The position numbers were made by a program, and so were the translations under genes. The notes under the pieces are model-generated. The model was not told the origin of the DNA. It worked only from the letters and a program-made list of their open reading frames with translations, and searched no databases. Below, piece by piece: positions 1 through 8,271 of a stretch of 30,685 nucleotides of DNA. This DNA is from UKL13-2 sp043768625 (GTDB taxonomy: Bacteria > Pseudomonadota > Gammaproteobacteria > Burkholderiales > Usitatibacteraceae): NCBI GenBank assembly GCA_043768625.1, contig JAYVKG010000066.1:1-30685 (forward strand). Direction: 5' to 3'. Positions within the stretch are counted from its first letter, which is position 1. Each line of letters starts with the position of its first letter.

Positions 1-1176
1 TCGGGTGTAGATCACGTTGCCCGTCAACACATCGGAAAGATAGGCGGGAAATCCCGCTCCACCGTAGGCCCAATGTACGCTGCCGCCCACGCTGCTGCCG
101 GCACCCCCGGTGCCGGCACCGAAACCGAAGCTGCTCACGCCATTCCAGCGACCGAGAACAATCGTGGTGCCACCGCCGATGGTTACGGTCTGAAGGTCAG
201 CGGCAGTGCCGCCGACCACATTGGCCCCCGTACCACTCTGGCTGCCAGCATAGGCTGTGTAAGCGCGCAGCGCGCCATTGGTATCGAGTGTGATGCCAGC
301 CGGAATCGCCTGATCAGAAACGGTCGCGCCGCTGTTGGCAATAACAATATTTTGCAGGTTGATGGGATCAGCGCCCAGGTTGGCCGTGGCATCAATCACA
401 GAAAATCCAAGGCCATTGCCACCCAGAACTTGTCCGCCGGTGCTGCCGGTGCCGCTGCCGTTGCCGATCTGCCCGGCCAGTTTGTCATCCTTGCCTTCAA
501 GTTCCGCCGCCTTGCCTTTACCGTTTGCCATGATCTTGCCGGCATCAAGCAAGCTGGGCGGAGTGGGAATAAGTCTGGGTGCCTGACCCTGCACCACCTG
601 AACGGTCTGGTTGGGATCGGTGAAAATCGGCGGGAAATTGCCATCGATGCTGGCGACGACGTAGCTGCCCTCGATGGTATGGTGATTAGTGGTGGCGTCG
701 TCGACAACTTCAAGGATGCCGCCGGAGCCGCGAATACCAACCGTGGCTACTTTGGTGCGCATCTGGTAACCCGCCCTGTTGGGTGAGGTCAGCAACGCAG
801 TAAAACTGCGCAGGGTGCCGCGCACCAGATTCAGAATGACCCCAGGCTCATTGGCGGTTACCGGATATTGCTGCACAAACAGTCGGGAGTTGGATCGAAG
901 CGACAGCTTCGCCTGATCCACCATCGCCAGCTGCGCCATGCCGTCGGCACCGGTGACAATCACATCAAGCGGTCTAACGGTGTCACCGCGCACCGGGGTG
1001 ATAGGGGCCTGCCCGGGACGCTCGATCGTGACTTTGCCGATCACATAGGTGAATTGACCGCTTTGCGCGTGCGCCTGGGCCGCCCATATGCAAACCGCAA
1101 AGCCGGCCAACGCGGCGACCAATCTGGTTAGAGTCCGTTGGGTGATGACAATTGCGAGCGATGCGTTGGTGTTCAT
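1..1176 (-). CDS. FecR-domain exported protein, 3' part outside window
   Basis: The frame is open from an ATG at 1176 to the window edge (392 codons, no stop), so the C-terminus is missing. An AGAGGA ribosome-binding site lies 7 nt before the ATG. Residues 1-38 form a signal peptide with a basic start, a hydrophobic stretch at about 18-34 and a cleavage-like AHAQ. Residues about 40-175 match a FecR domain: the typical LSLRSNSRL (91-99) and a TKVATVGIRGSG segment (141-152). The rest is Gly/Ser/Thr-rich and low in complexity, as in large surface or secreted proteins. The protein is probably periplasmic or surface-exposed. No FecI sigma factor or TonB receptor adjoins it, so classic iron signalling is unlikely. 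It lies 39 nt downstream of the TPR/barrel gene and is probably co-transcribed with it. The exact role is unknown. Confidence 0.85.
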   Translation of the reverse strand, partial: MNTNASLAIVITQRTLTRLVAALAGFAVCIWAAQAHAQSGQFTYVIGKVTIERPGQAPITPVRGDTVRPLDVIVTGADGMAQLAMVDQAKLSLRSNSRLFVQQYPVTANEPGVILNLVRGTLRSFTALLTSPNRAGYQMRTKVATVGIRGSGGILEVVDDATTNHHTIEGSYVVASIDGNFPPIFTDPNQTVQVVQGQAPRLIPTPPSLLDAGKIMANGKGKAAELEGKDDKLAGQIGNGSGTGSTGGQVLGGNGLGFSVIDATANLGADPINLQNIVIANSGATVSDQAIPAGITLDTNGALRAYTAYAGSQSGTGANVVGGTAADLQTVTIGGGTTIVLGRWNGVSSFGFGAGTGGAGSSVGGSVHWAYGGAGFPAYLSDVLTGNVIYTR

Positions 1177-1215
1177 TGTTTGTCCTCTAATCGGCGATGA
1201 CAGATCAGCCATTCG

Positions 1216-2586
1216 TTACAAAAAATCACAGCGAATCGTCGATGACACCTCGTGACGGGTGTAATCGTAGATCGCAATATTGGAGTCATTTCGTGACGCC
1301 AACCACTGCGCACGCAACGAGCACTTCGGCTGAAAGCGCCAGTTCAGGCCAAGCGTGAGATCTGCCAGACGGTCGCGTCCAAATTCTATTTCGGTAGCGC
1401 GCGAGAACGCGCTCTGGTCGTTGCGCCGGGAAAATCCCAAACCGTTAAACCAGGCCAATTTGTCAGTCAGTGAATATTGAAAATAACTGCGGGCACCAAT
1501 GACGCGTTTGGATTTATCGCTCTTGCCATCCGCCAACTTGCGCAGCGCCTCATCGCGACTGTAAAAAGCATTCAATTGTAAAACCGGTGAGCCCTTGCGC
1601 TCGAACGCCTGCAGGAAACCCGCACTCACCGTCGTCGCGTTAAAGTCTTCGATATTATTGCTGAGGAATTTCACCCGCGAGCCAGCCAAGCCGACGCTTA
1701 ATTGCTGGCGCTCGTTTAAAGCAAGCCGGTAATCGGCGGCCACCAGTGCCGTGCTTCGATCATTAGTCGGTTTTGGTTCGCCGGGAGCCAACCCGTCCTG
1801 CGCAAATCGGTTGTAACCAGCCGTGAGTCGCAGTTGCTGTGGGCCGCTAGCCCACGAGGCGCCGGTCCGCGCTTCACCGGCAATGGAATTGAACTCCCCT
1901 TCGCGTCGATAGGCGCGACCGCGCGCTTCGCCGCCGACGAATGCCGCCCATCCCGCTTTCAACGCGTAAAGGTAATCAGCGCCCACGGCAGCGGCCAGGT
2001 AAGGCGCTTTACGTTTGATCGAGTTGCCGGTCGGACTGACACCAGTAAGATTGAATGCCGAGGCAATGGCGGAGCTGAAATCGGTCGGCACACCGGTAAT
2101 ATTGCTGTCATACCCCAGCGCAGTTTCGCCCCATGCGGAAAAGCTATTGTTCGTCTGGCTGCGGCGATCGCGAATCGCGGCGAGATATTTGTCGATGGCA
2201 ATTATCGCTGCAGGCGGGGGATTGCTCCCTTTAAGTTCCAGAAAATTCGCTTGGGCAAGGTCCATGGCACCCGCGGTGAAATAGGCACGGGCCAAATCCA
2301 GCCGCGCGCCGGCGTTTTTCGGGTCGGCCTGCAGCACGCGTTCGAAGGCGATGATTGCCTCGTCAATTTTGCCGCTGTCGAGTGCCGCCACGCCGAGCAA
2401 ATAGTCGAAATCAATGTTGCCGGCCAGTTGCGGTTCCTGCGCCAGCAGAATCATGTACGCTTGCTTGGGATTGCTCGCCGCCAACAGCTGCCGGGCATCC
2501 TGCAGGAGCGCCGGATTGGCGAGCAGGCTCGCGGTGAACAACAGGGAGGGTGAAATTACCAAACAAAAAATAATGCGTGTGCGCAT
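1216..2586 (-). CDS. TPR and outer-membrane beta-barrel protein (DUF560/SLAM-like)
   Basis: With the ATG at 2586 the product has 456 residues and begins MRTRIIFCL, a good signal peptide ending near LLANPA. In-frame starts at 2613 and 2640 exist but would put a charged tail before the signal. Residues about 25-130 form TPR-like helix pairs (for example DPKNAGARLDLARAYFTAG). From about 150 to the end, alternating aromatic and polar strands resemble an outer-membrane barrel, as in the surface lipoprotein assembly modifier family (TPR plus DUF560). Such proteins sit in the outer membrane and help display surface proteins, so the FecR-domain protein encoded 39 nt downstream could be a client; that is inference. 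The C-terminus ends in hydrophobic FL. Family assignment is by architecture only; it could also be a generic TPR protein with an uncharacterised barrel. Confidence 0.75.
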   Translation of the reverse strand: MRTRIIFCLVISPSLLFTASLLANPALLQDARQLLAASNPKQAYMILLAQEPQLAGNIDFDYLLGVAALDSGKIDEAIIAFERVLQADPKNAGARLDLARAYFTAGAMDLAQANFLELKGSNPPPAAIIAIDKYLAAIRDRRSQTNNSFSAWGETALGYDSNITGVPTDFSSAIASAFNLTGVSPTGNSIKRKAPYLAAAVGADYLYALKAGWAAFVGGEARGRAYRREGEFNSIAGEARTGASWASGPQQLRLTAGYNRFAQDGLAPGEPKPTNDRSTALVAADYRLALNERQQLSVGLAGSRVKFLSNNIEDFNATTVSAGFLQAFERKGSPVLQLNAFYSRDEALRKLADGKSDKSKRVIGARSYFQYSLTDKLAWFNGLGFSRRNDQSAFSRATEIEFGRDRLADLTLGLNWRFQPKCSLRAQWLASRNDSNIAIYDYTRHEVSSTIRCDFL

Positions 2587-2921
2587 GGATCGTTGTCTTC
2601 TTATCGTGGGCATAACCGTTCCGGTTGCCAGCGCCGCCAACCTGATTCACGGCACTGAACGTGATTGAGCTTCCCTAAAAATTCAAGCCTCGCTTAAAAT
2701 TTTCCTGGTCTCACCATGCCGCTGATTCGTAAGAATAAGTTGCCAAAGCGGCGAGCACTAGATACTAGGCTCACTCCGCACCGTTGTAAACCATGCCCTT
2801 CCACCCATTCAGGGGATGCGGCCAGGCGGTGCGCGGTTTAAAAGTATTTAGGCGGGCGCGCTAAACTAATCGAGCGCGCCGACGGGTATCATGGACAGTC
2901 ACATTGCGGACAAGGTATCCC
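2587..2921. other. Divergent intergenic region
   Basis: This 335-bp stretch separates the TPR/barrel gene (minus) from the crotonase gene (plus) and must hold both promoters. I see no convincing coding frame. It contains one clear inverted repeat (2855-2880, listed separately) and an AT-rich patch at 2838-2850. I could not assign -35/-10 boxes with confidence. Confidence 0.5.
2855..2880. promoter_or_regulatory. GC-rich 8-bp inverted repeat upstream of crotonase gene
   Basis: GGCGCGCT (2855-2862) is followed after a 10-nt loop by its exact reverse complement AGCGCGCC (2873-2880). It ends 41 bp before the start codon at 2922. There is no following T tract, so an operator or 5'-leader hairpin is more likely than a terminator. 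Function is unproven. Confidence 0.4.
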
Positions 2922-3713
2922 ATGGACTCGCAACACCAACCGGCTGGCGCGCCGTTGCTGATTTGCCAATTGGATGGCGTGGTTATTTTGACGCTCAACC
3001 GACCGCAGCAGTACAACGCGCTCACACTTGCGACGCTGCACGCATTGCACGCGGCACTGGATTCCCTGGCCGCTGACGATGCTGTAAGGGTGGTCGTCAT
3101 CGCGGCCAATGGCAAAGCATTCTGTGCCGGCCACGATCTAAAAGAAATGCACGCCGCCAACGATCAGGCATTGGCGACTACTTTGTTCGCGCTTTGTTCG
3201 GACCTGATGCTGAAAATCGCCAGATTGCCCGTGCCGGTGATCGCCGAAGTCAACGGGATGGCAACGGCAGCCGGCTGTCAGCTGGTGGCGCAGTGCGATC
3301 TCGCGGTCGCTGCCGATCAGGTGCAATTCGCCGCATCCGGCGTGAATCTCGGTTTGTTTTGTTCGACGCCGGCGGTGCCGTTATCGCGGGTAATCTCCCG
3401 CAAACGTGCGGCCGAAATGCTCATGACCGGCGAATCCATAGACGCGGCGACGGCGCTGGATTGGGGCCTGATCAATCGTGTCGTGCCAGCCGCACAACTT
3501 CGTGCAGAAACGCTCAAACTCGCCGCAACCCTCAAAGCCAAACCGCGTGCGACGCTGGCCTTGGGCAAAGCGCTGCTTTATCGCCAAATGGAGCTAAGTC
3601 TCGAGGCTGCCTATCGGGATGCCGCCGCTACCATCGCTGGCAATTTTATGCAGCCTTACGCGCAAGAAGGAATCAGCGCATTTTTGGAAAAACGCAAACC
3701 TGCCTGGGATTAA
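2922..3713 (+). CDS. Enoyl-CoA hydratase/isomerase family protein, ECHDC3-like
   Basis: This is a 263-residue crotonase-fold protein. I chose the ATG at 2922 because AAGG precedes it by 6 nt; an in-frame TTG at 2904 has weaker support. The CoA-binding/oxyanion segments are present: FCAGHDLKE (67-75) and GMATAAGCQLVAQCD (112-126). However, the two glutamates of classical enoyl-CoA hydratase appear absent: Gln120 stands where the first Glu is expected, and FAASGVNLGLFCS (136-148) replaces the F..PE.xxG motif. The GVNLGLFCSTP signature is that of the ECHDC3 subgroup, whose reaction is poorly defined. Hydratase activity should therefore not be assumed. The gene stands alone between divergent and convergent neighbours; its end is 25 nt from the end of the converging oxidoreductase gene. 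Confidence 0.88.
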   Translation: MDSQHQPAGAPLLICQLDGVVILTLNRPQQYNALTLATLHALHAALDSLAADDAVRVVVIAANGKAFCAGHDLKEMHAANDQALATTLFALCSDLMLKIARLPVPVIAEVNGMATAAGCQLVAQCDLAVAADQVQFAASGVNLGLFCSTPAVPLSRVISRKRAAEMLMTGESIDAATALDWGLINRVVPAAQLRAETLKLAATLKAKPRATLALGKALLYRQMELSLEAAYRDAAATIAGNFMQPYAQEGISAFLEKRKPAWD

Positions 3714-3738
3714 CGCCTGCCGCAGCATGTTTAAACCG

Positions 3739-5310
3739 TTATAAGTCGCGGCATATTTCACGCGCCGCGTTGTGCCCCGGAATACCCGTCACGCCGCCAC
3801 CCGGATGGGTCCCCGCCCCGCATTGATACAGCCCTTTGATCGGCGTGCGATAGTCGCCATAACCCAACACCGGCCGCGCGCTGAATAACTGGTCCAGTGA
3901 CAACGCGCCGTGAAATATATCGCCGCCGACCAAGCCAAATTTACGTTCCAGATCCAGCGGCGTGTGAATTTGTCTTGCGATCACACTGCCGCCGAAATTA
4001 GGCGCAAATTTGGTTACGGCAGCGATCATCAAATCGGCCACTTCTTCACGAAGGTCATCCCAGCCTCGCCCCTCGCCGAGCGTGGGCGCAACGTGCTGGC
4101 AAAATAAACTGGCGACGTGCAGCCCGGCGGGCGCCAGTGAATCGTCTACCGTACTCGGGATGAGGATTTCCACGATGGGATTTTTTGACCAGCCGTAGGT
4201 ACGCGCATCGAAATATGCCTGCTCCATGTAACGCAACGTCGGTGCCATGATGATGCCCGACGCATGGTGCGGGCCGGGTTCAGGATGGCAGCTAAAGCAC
4301 GGCAGTTCCGACAACGCCACGTTCATCCGAAAGGTGCCCGATCCGCATTTGTACGCGCTGATACGCTGCGAAAACTCCGCATCCACCGCGTCCGGTTCGA
4401 CCAATTGTTGAAACAACAATTTCGGATTCAGGTTCGATACGACGATTTTCGACCGAACCTCGCTGCCATCTTCCAATATGATGCCAACCGCGCGACCGCC
4501 GCGCACCACGACACGCGATACCGCGGCGTCAAGCGAAATTTCCACGCCGCGATTTGTCGCCTCCTTCGCCATGGCTTGGGTAATCGCACCCATGCCGCCA
4601 ATGGCATGCCCCCAGATGCCGGGTTTGCCATTAACTTCGCCGAATACGTGATGCAGCAACACATAGGCCGAGCCCGGCGTGTACGGTGAAGCGAAATTGC
4701 CCACCACGCTGTCAAATCCAAAGCATGCCTTGATGGGATCGGATTCAAAATAGCGATCCAGCACATCGCCTGCGCTTTTAGTAAACAAATCGACAACGTC
4801 GCGGCGTGCGGCCATATCCAGCGCCTTAAAACGCTTGCCGGCTTTCCATGCCCGCAACAAGTCGGTGACACCGCCGCCGACATTCGGCGGCGTCTCCAGC
4901 AGTAACTCTTTCAATATCGCCGCGACCCGATCCAGCATCGCATAGTAGGCCGGCAGGTTTTCTGCATCTCGCCTCGAAAATTTTGCCACCTCTGCCTGGG
5001 TGGCGGCGAGGCTCCCGCCGACTTTGAGAAATCGCCCGTCGTCGAGCGGCAAAAAATTGGAATAAGGTCGTTCAACGATGCGCAACCCATGTTCAACCAA
5101 TCTGAGGTCGGCAATAATCTTGGGGTTGAGCAGGCTTACCGTGTAGCTGGCGGTTGAATTACGAAATCCCGGGTGAAATTGCTCCGTGACCGCAGCACCA
5201 CCGACGATATTGCGCCGCTCCAGCACCCGCACATGAAGGCCTTTGGCGGCGAGATAGCAGGCGCACACCAGGCCGTTGTGGCCGCCGCCAATAATGATTG
5301 CGTCCAGCAT
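3739..5310 (-). CDS. Phytoene-desaturase-like FAD oxidoreductase (PYROXD2-like)
   Basis: The ATG at 5310 gives 523 residues starting directly with the dinucleotide-binding strand: DAIIIGGGHNG (3-13), then a VLERRNIVGGAAVTE segment. A longer in-frame reading to 5457 adds 49 residues that look non-coding. The C-terminal FAD motif of the amine oxidase/carotenoid desaturase superfamily is present (GLYQCGAGTHPGGGVTG followed by GHNAA). The length matches the NAD(P)/FAD-dependent oxidoreductases related to PYROXD2 rather than true carotenoid desaturases, and no crtB or crtE neighbours exist. The substrate is unknown. No signal peptide is seen, so it should be cytoplasmic or peripheral to the membrane. 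It is divergent from the patatin gene (203-bp gap) and convergent with the crotonase gene. The Shine-Dalgarno before 5310 is poor. Confidence 0.85.
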   Translation of the reverse strand: MLDAIIIGGGHNGLVCACYLAAKGLHVRVLERRNIVGGAAVTEQFHPGFRNSTASYTVSLLNPKIIADLRLVEHGLRIVERPYSNFLPLDDGRFLKVGGSLAATQAEVAKFSRRDAENLPAYYAMLDRVAAILKELLLETPPNVGGGVTDLLRAWKAGKRFKALDMAARRDVVDLFTKSAGDVLDRYFESDPIKACFGFDSVVGNFASPYTPGSAYVLLHHVFGEVNGKPGIWGHAIGGMGAITQAMAKEATNRGVEISLDAAVSRVVVRGGRAVGIILEDGSEVRSKIVVSNLNPKLLFQQLVEPDAVDAEFSQRISAYKCGSGTFRMNVALSELPCFSCHPEPGPHHASGIIMAPTLRYMEQAYFDARTYGWSKNPIVEILIPSTVDDSLAPAGLHVASLFCQHVAPTLGEGRGWDDLREEVADLMIAAVTKFAPNFGGSVIARQIHTPLDLERKFGLVGGDIFHGALSLDQLFSARPVLGYGDYRTPIKGLYQCGAGTHPGGGVTGIPGHNAAREICRDL

Positions 5311-5513
5311 CAGGCTATGCTCTAGGAGTATCGATAACGCACGCCGCTTCGATACTATCGTTGGTGATGTAACATGCAGCGAACAATATTGGCAGCGAAA
5401 GCGGGTCGGCAATGATCGCGCCAGCCCACGTTGAAATTTGCGGTGAAGCCCCGTCAAACAAGAAGTTGGGACGGCGTTCGGTGGTCATTTAAGATCTTAA
5501 TCGGAAAATAACA
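5311..5513. other. Divergent intergenic region, oxidoreductase/patatin
   Basis: This 203-bp spacer between two divergent genes should contain both promoters. I see no reliable -35/-10 pair and no coding signal. An ATATTGGCA at 5386-5394 resembles half of the nag operator described at 19903-20071 but lacks the TGGTA half. Confidence 0.4.
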
Positions 5514-6458
5514 GTGACGGCAAAGTTACCATATCATCCTGTTTCCTGCGAACGTTCAGTGCTGATTTTGGTCGCGCTGATGTTGTTGCTGGCATCGTTG
5601 CTTGGCGGCTGCACCGGCGGCATCGCCGAATTCAACGGCCCCGATGCGCCGCAGTTCGCACCTTACCCGCCAGCCAAACGCCCACACCTCGCGTTGGTGC
5701 TCGGTGCCGGTGGGCCACGCGGTTTCGCACATATTGGGGTTCTGAAAGTGCTGGAAGCCAATGGCATCCAGCCGGACCTGGTGGTCGGCGCGAGCGTTGG
5801 TGCTATGATCGGCGCGATTTATGCAAACGGTACTTCGGCGGCGGAAATTGAAAAGATGGCGCTGGCAATCGATCCAACGAGGTTCATCGGCGTTTCAACT
5901 AATGGGTTTGAGGGTAACGGCGATGCGCTCGAGGCCTTTGTCCGCGAACAGACCGGTGGCAAGCCAATCGAATCATTCCAGCGCAAGCTGGCCGTGACGG
6001 CGAGCAGGCGCGACAACAATCTGCTCGCTGTTTTCACACGGGGCAATACTGCGGCTGCGGTGCGCGCGTCGAGTGCCACGCCCGGCCAGTTTGCGCCAGT
6101 GCGAATTCGCGGCATCGAATATCACGATGGCGACGAGGCCCAGCCGGTGCCGATCCATGTCGCGCGCGAACTGGGCGCAGACATCGTCATCGCCGTGGAC
6201 GTTTCAGCTTACCTTGAAAGCACGCCTTCCGAAGCGCCGAAAGCATGGCGGCTGCGCGACCGAAAGCGTACCGCTCTCATCGAGCAAGAACGCCCGCTGG
6301 CCGATGTATTCATCCATCCCGATCTCAACTATTACGCCGGCATCAGCGAGGAGTATCGTCGCATGTGCATCCAGCGCGGTGAGCAAGCGGCACGCACGGC
6401 GTTGCCGAAAATTCGCGAGTCACTGCGGCAAACAGCAGCGCGAATTTCAAAACCGTAA
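5514..6458 (+). CDS. Patatin-like phospholipase lipoprotein
   Basis: This is a 314-residue patatin/RssA-type serine acyl hydrolase. The GTG at 5514 is taken as start; a GTG at 5559 is possible and would still keep the whole lipoprotein signal. A hydrophobic stretch (16-32) leads to a lipobox LGGC with Cys33, predicting a membrane-anchored lipoprotein. Catalytic parts are complete: glycine-rich oxyanion loop GAGGPRG (64-70), nucleophile elbow GASVG with Ser94, and the Asp of the dyad at HDGDEAQP (Asp204). The usual DGG is DGD here. After it, the VARELGADIVIAVDV segment is typical of the family. It probably hydrolyses phospholipid or other acyl esters at the envelope; the physiological substrate is unknown. 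It is transcribed alone, convergent with the halogenase-like gene. Confidence 0.88.
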   Translation: MTAKLPYHPVSCERSVLILVALMLLLASLLGGCTGGIAEFNGPDAPQFAPYPPAKRPHLALVLGAGGPRGFAHIGVLKVLEANGIQPDLVVGASVGAMIGAIYANGTSAAEIEKMALAIDPTRFIGVSTNGFEGNGDALEAFVREQTGGKPIESFQRKLAVTASRRDNNLLAVFTRGNTAAAVRASSATPGQFAPVRIRGIEYHDGDEAQPVPIHVARELGADIVIAVDVSAYLESTPSEAPKAWRLRDRKRTALIEQERPLADVFIHPDLNYYAGISEEYRRMCIQRGEQAARTALPKIRESLRQTAARISKP

Positions 6459-6560
6459 GCGTGGGGAAATGACGTTCTGTGTAATTTGAGGTTATGAAAA
6501 TACGTTCACGCTGCGTATCGATTTCTCCCGATTTTTTCCCCGGGATTCAATATTATTTGG

Positions 6561-8165
6561 TTACCAAAAATAGATTTGCAGGGCATTCTCTTCGACTCTT
6601 TTCGGAATATCGCGCAACAGATCTTTCTGATCGCGGAAATTTGCGGCGCTACGCGTTAGCAGATTGTCGATTTCCGCCATGTCGTATTTGCTTTCGTCCA
6701 TATTGGCGGGACGCAAGTCTTGTTGATCAGGGAAAATACCCATCCCCGACATGATGCAATACCAGGAAAAGATCGGATAGCCTTTGCCGATCACCTGCTT
6801 GCCCACTCCGGCTGCGATGCTTTTTCCCGCCATCCAGGTGGCGTAAAGCTGCTGCAGCGAGTCGGACAAATTCATGTTCGCGGCGTTGGCACGCCAATAG
6901 TCGGTATCGGTTCGCGAATTGGTTTTGTAGTGGGTAACGATGTAGTCGCGCGTGCCTTCGAAGTGTTCATTGACGAGTTGATTAAATTTTCCCTGCGCAG
7001 CTTCGCTCAGGTCACCCTCCTCCACAAACTCCACAAATCTGGTGGCGGTCCGCTGAATGAAAAGCAGCGCGGTGGCTTCCAGGGGCTCGATAAACCCTTG
7101 CGACAAACCAACGGCAAGACAATTCTTGTTCCAATGCTTGGTCACGCGACCAATCTTCATTTTCAGATGGCGGGCAGGCGTATCTGATTCCAGCAATCCC
7201 AACGTCTCCCGCAGTTCATGCTCGGCTTCATCGGCGGAACAAAAGGCGGAACTGTAAACATAGCCGTTGCCATAGCGGTTGGTAAGCGGGATTTTCCATT
7301 CCCAACCGTGTTTCAACGCGGTCGACACGGTTTGCGAGGGAATGACCTCGCCGAGTGGTGTGGGAATCGCGACGGCGGAATCGTTGAAGAGATTATTTGC
7401 AAAGCTCACGTAGGGCGTCGCGAGTGTTTTCTGGATCAGCATGCTGGCAAAGCCGGTGCAATCGACAAAGAAATCCGCCACGATGATTTCGCCCTCCTTG
7501 GTCGCAATCGATGCGATCTCACCGCGTTCATTCAGATTGCCGTGGGTGACGTGGCAGCTCCGATATTTCACGCCGCGCTCGACGGCTTTTTTGTGCAGAA
7601 ATTCCCCCACCAGCACCGCATCGAAGTGATAGCCGTACCAGACATCGAAGGGAAAATTGCGATTGGGCTTGGGTGCCAGATTTTTTTCGGCAAGGCGCGA
7701 CGCGATGAAAAAACGATTGGGGTGCGCGTGCAGGTCGGCACCATTCGCGCGCGCCTGCGCATTGTGCACAAACTGGGTCATCGTGAGGTTATCGAGCATC
7801 GAGGCAAATGGGTGAAAGTAACTCTCGAAGCCGGGCTTTGTCGACCATTTGTCGAATGTGATGCCGCATTTGTAGGTGGCGTTGCATGCCGGCATCCACT
7901 CGGCTTCCTCGATGCCTACGCTATCGAAGAAACCCCGCAGCCAGGGTGTAGAGCCTTCCCCCACGCCGATAATGCCTACCACGGGCGACTCGACCACCGA
8001 TATCTCAACGCCGCGCCGCATGAGGGAGTTGGCCAGAATCATCGCCGTCATCCATCCCGCTGTTCCACCACCGACGATGACAATTTTTTTTATCGTCGGC
8101 GGGATGCTGGTATCTTTTGTTGTCTGCTTGAAGGAGTAGCTGTAATTGAATAGCGTCGCTGTCAT
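6561..8165 (-). CDS. Tryptophan-halogenase-family flavoprotein in GlcNAc locus
   Basis: The product has 534 residues from the ATG at 8165; an in-frame TTG at 8219 would add 18 unconvincing residues. Flavin-dependent halogenase hallmarks are visible: FAD motif GGGTAGW (32-38), VGEGSTP (68-74), WEWKIP (288-293, the WxWxIP motif), a Lys at 99 in NATYKCGITF where the catalytic lysine of PrnA/RebH lies, and GFIEPLEATAL (358-368) containing the glutamate equivalent. Ala364 stands where characterised enzymes often have Ser beside that Glu. Relatives next to TonB receptors in carbohydrate loci (Xanthomonas and Caulobacter GlcNAc regions) have no proven substrate, so free tryptophan chlorination should not be assumed. 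It is the last gene of the minus arm, 106 nt after the cupin_8 gene, and is probably part of the same regulon. Confidence 0.88.
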   Translation of the reverse strand: MTATLFNYSYSFKQTTKDTSIPPTIKKIVIVGGGTAGWMTAMILANSLMRRGVEISVVESPVVGIIGVGEGSTPWLRGFFDSVGIEEAEWMPACNATYKCGITFDKWSTKPGFESYFHPFASMLDNLTMTQFVHNAQARANGADLHAHPNRFFIASRLAEKNLAPKPNRNFPFDVWYGYHFDAVLVGEFLHKKAVERGVKYRSCHVTHGNLNERGEIASIATKEGEIIVADFFVDCTGFASMLIQKTLATPYVSFANNLFNDSAVAIPTPLGEVIPSQTVSTALKHGWEWKIPLTNRYGNGYVYSSAFCSADEAEHELRETLGLLESDTPARHLKMKIGRVTKHWNKNCLAVGLSQGFIEPLEATALLFIQRTATRFVEFVEEGDLSEAAQGKFNQLVNEHFEGTRDYIVTHYKTNSRTDTDYWRANAANMNLSDSLQQLYATWMAGKSIAAGVGKQVIGKGYPIFSWYCIMSGMGIFPDQQDLRPANMDESKYDMAEIDNLLTRSAANFRDQKDLLRDIPKRVEENALQIYFW

Positions 8166-8271
8166 GGATGGGTCCGTGCGGTTAACGGTGCCGATGGAAA
8201 AAGGTACAAGGCGCGGCAATCTTGTGCTGAAATGTACTGCGCAAAATAAAGCAGAATAAAAATAACTGCGC

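Noticed and set aside
73..786. Plus-strand open frame of 237 codons at the left edge
   Set aside because: The opposite strand encodes the FecR-domain protein with signal peptide and domain motifs; the plus frame is Ala/Gly-rich without any motif.
2760..2768. CTAG-type short palindrome near 2760
   Set aside because: It is too short to separate from chance in 335 bp of spacer.
5386..5394. ATATTGGCA resembling half of the nag operator
   Set aside because: The TGGTA half is absent at the required spacing and neither flanking gene belongs to GlcNAc metabolism; likely chance.
6555..6567. TTTGGT-T-ACCAAA at the end of the halogenase-like gene
   Set aside because: A 6-bp stem overlapping the stop codon, too weak to call a terminator.
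7218..8153. Plus-strand open frame of 311 codons
   Set aside because: It is antisense to the halogenase-like gene, whose motifs are complete on the minus strand.
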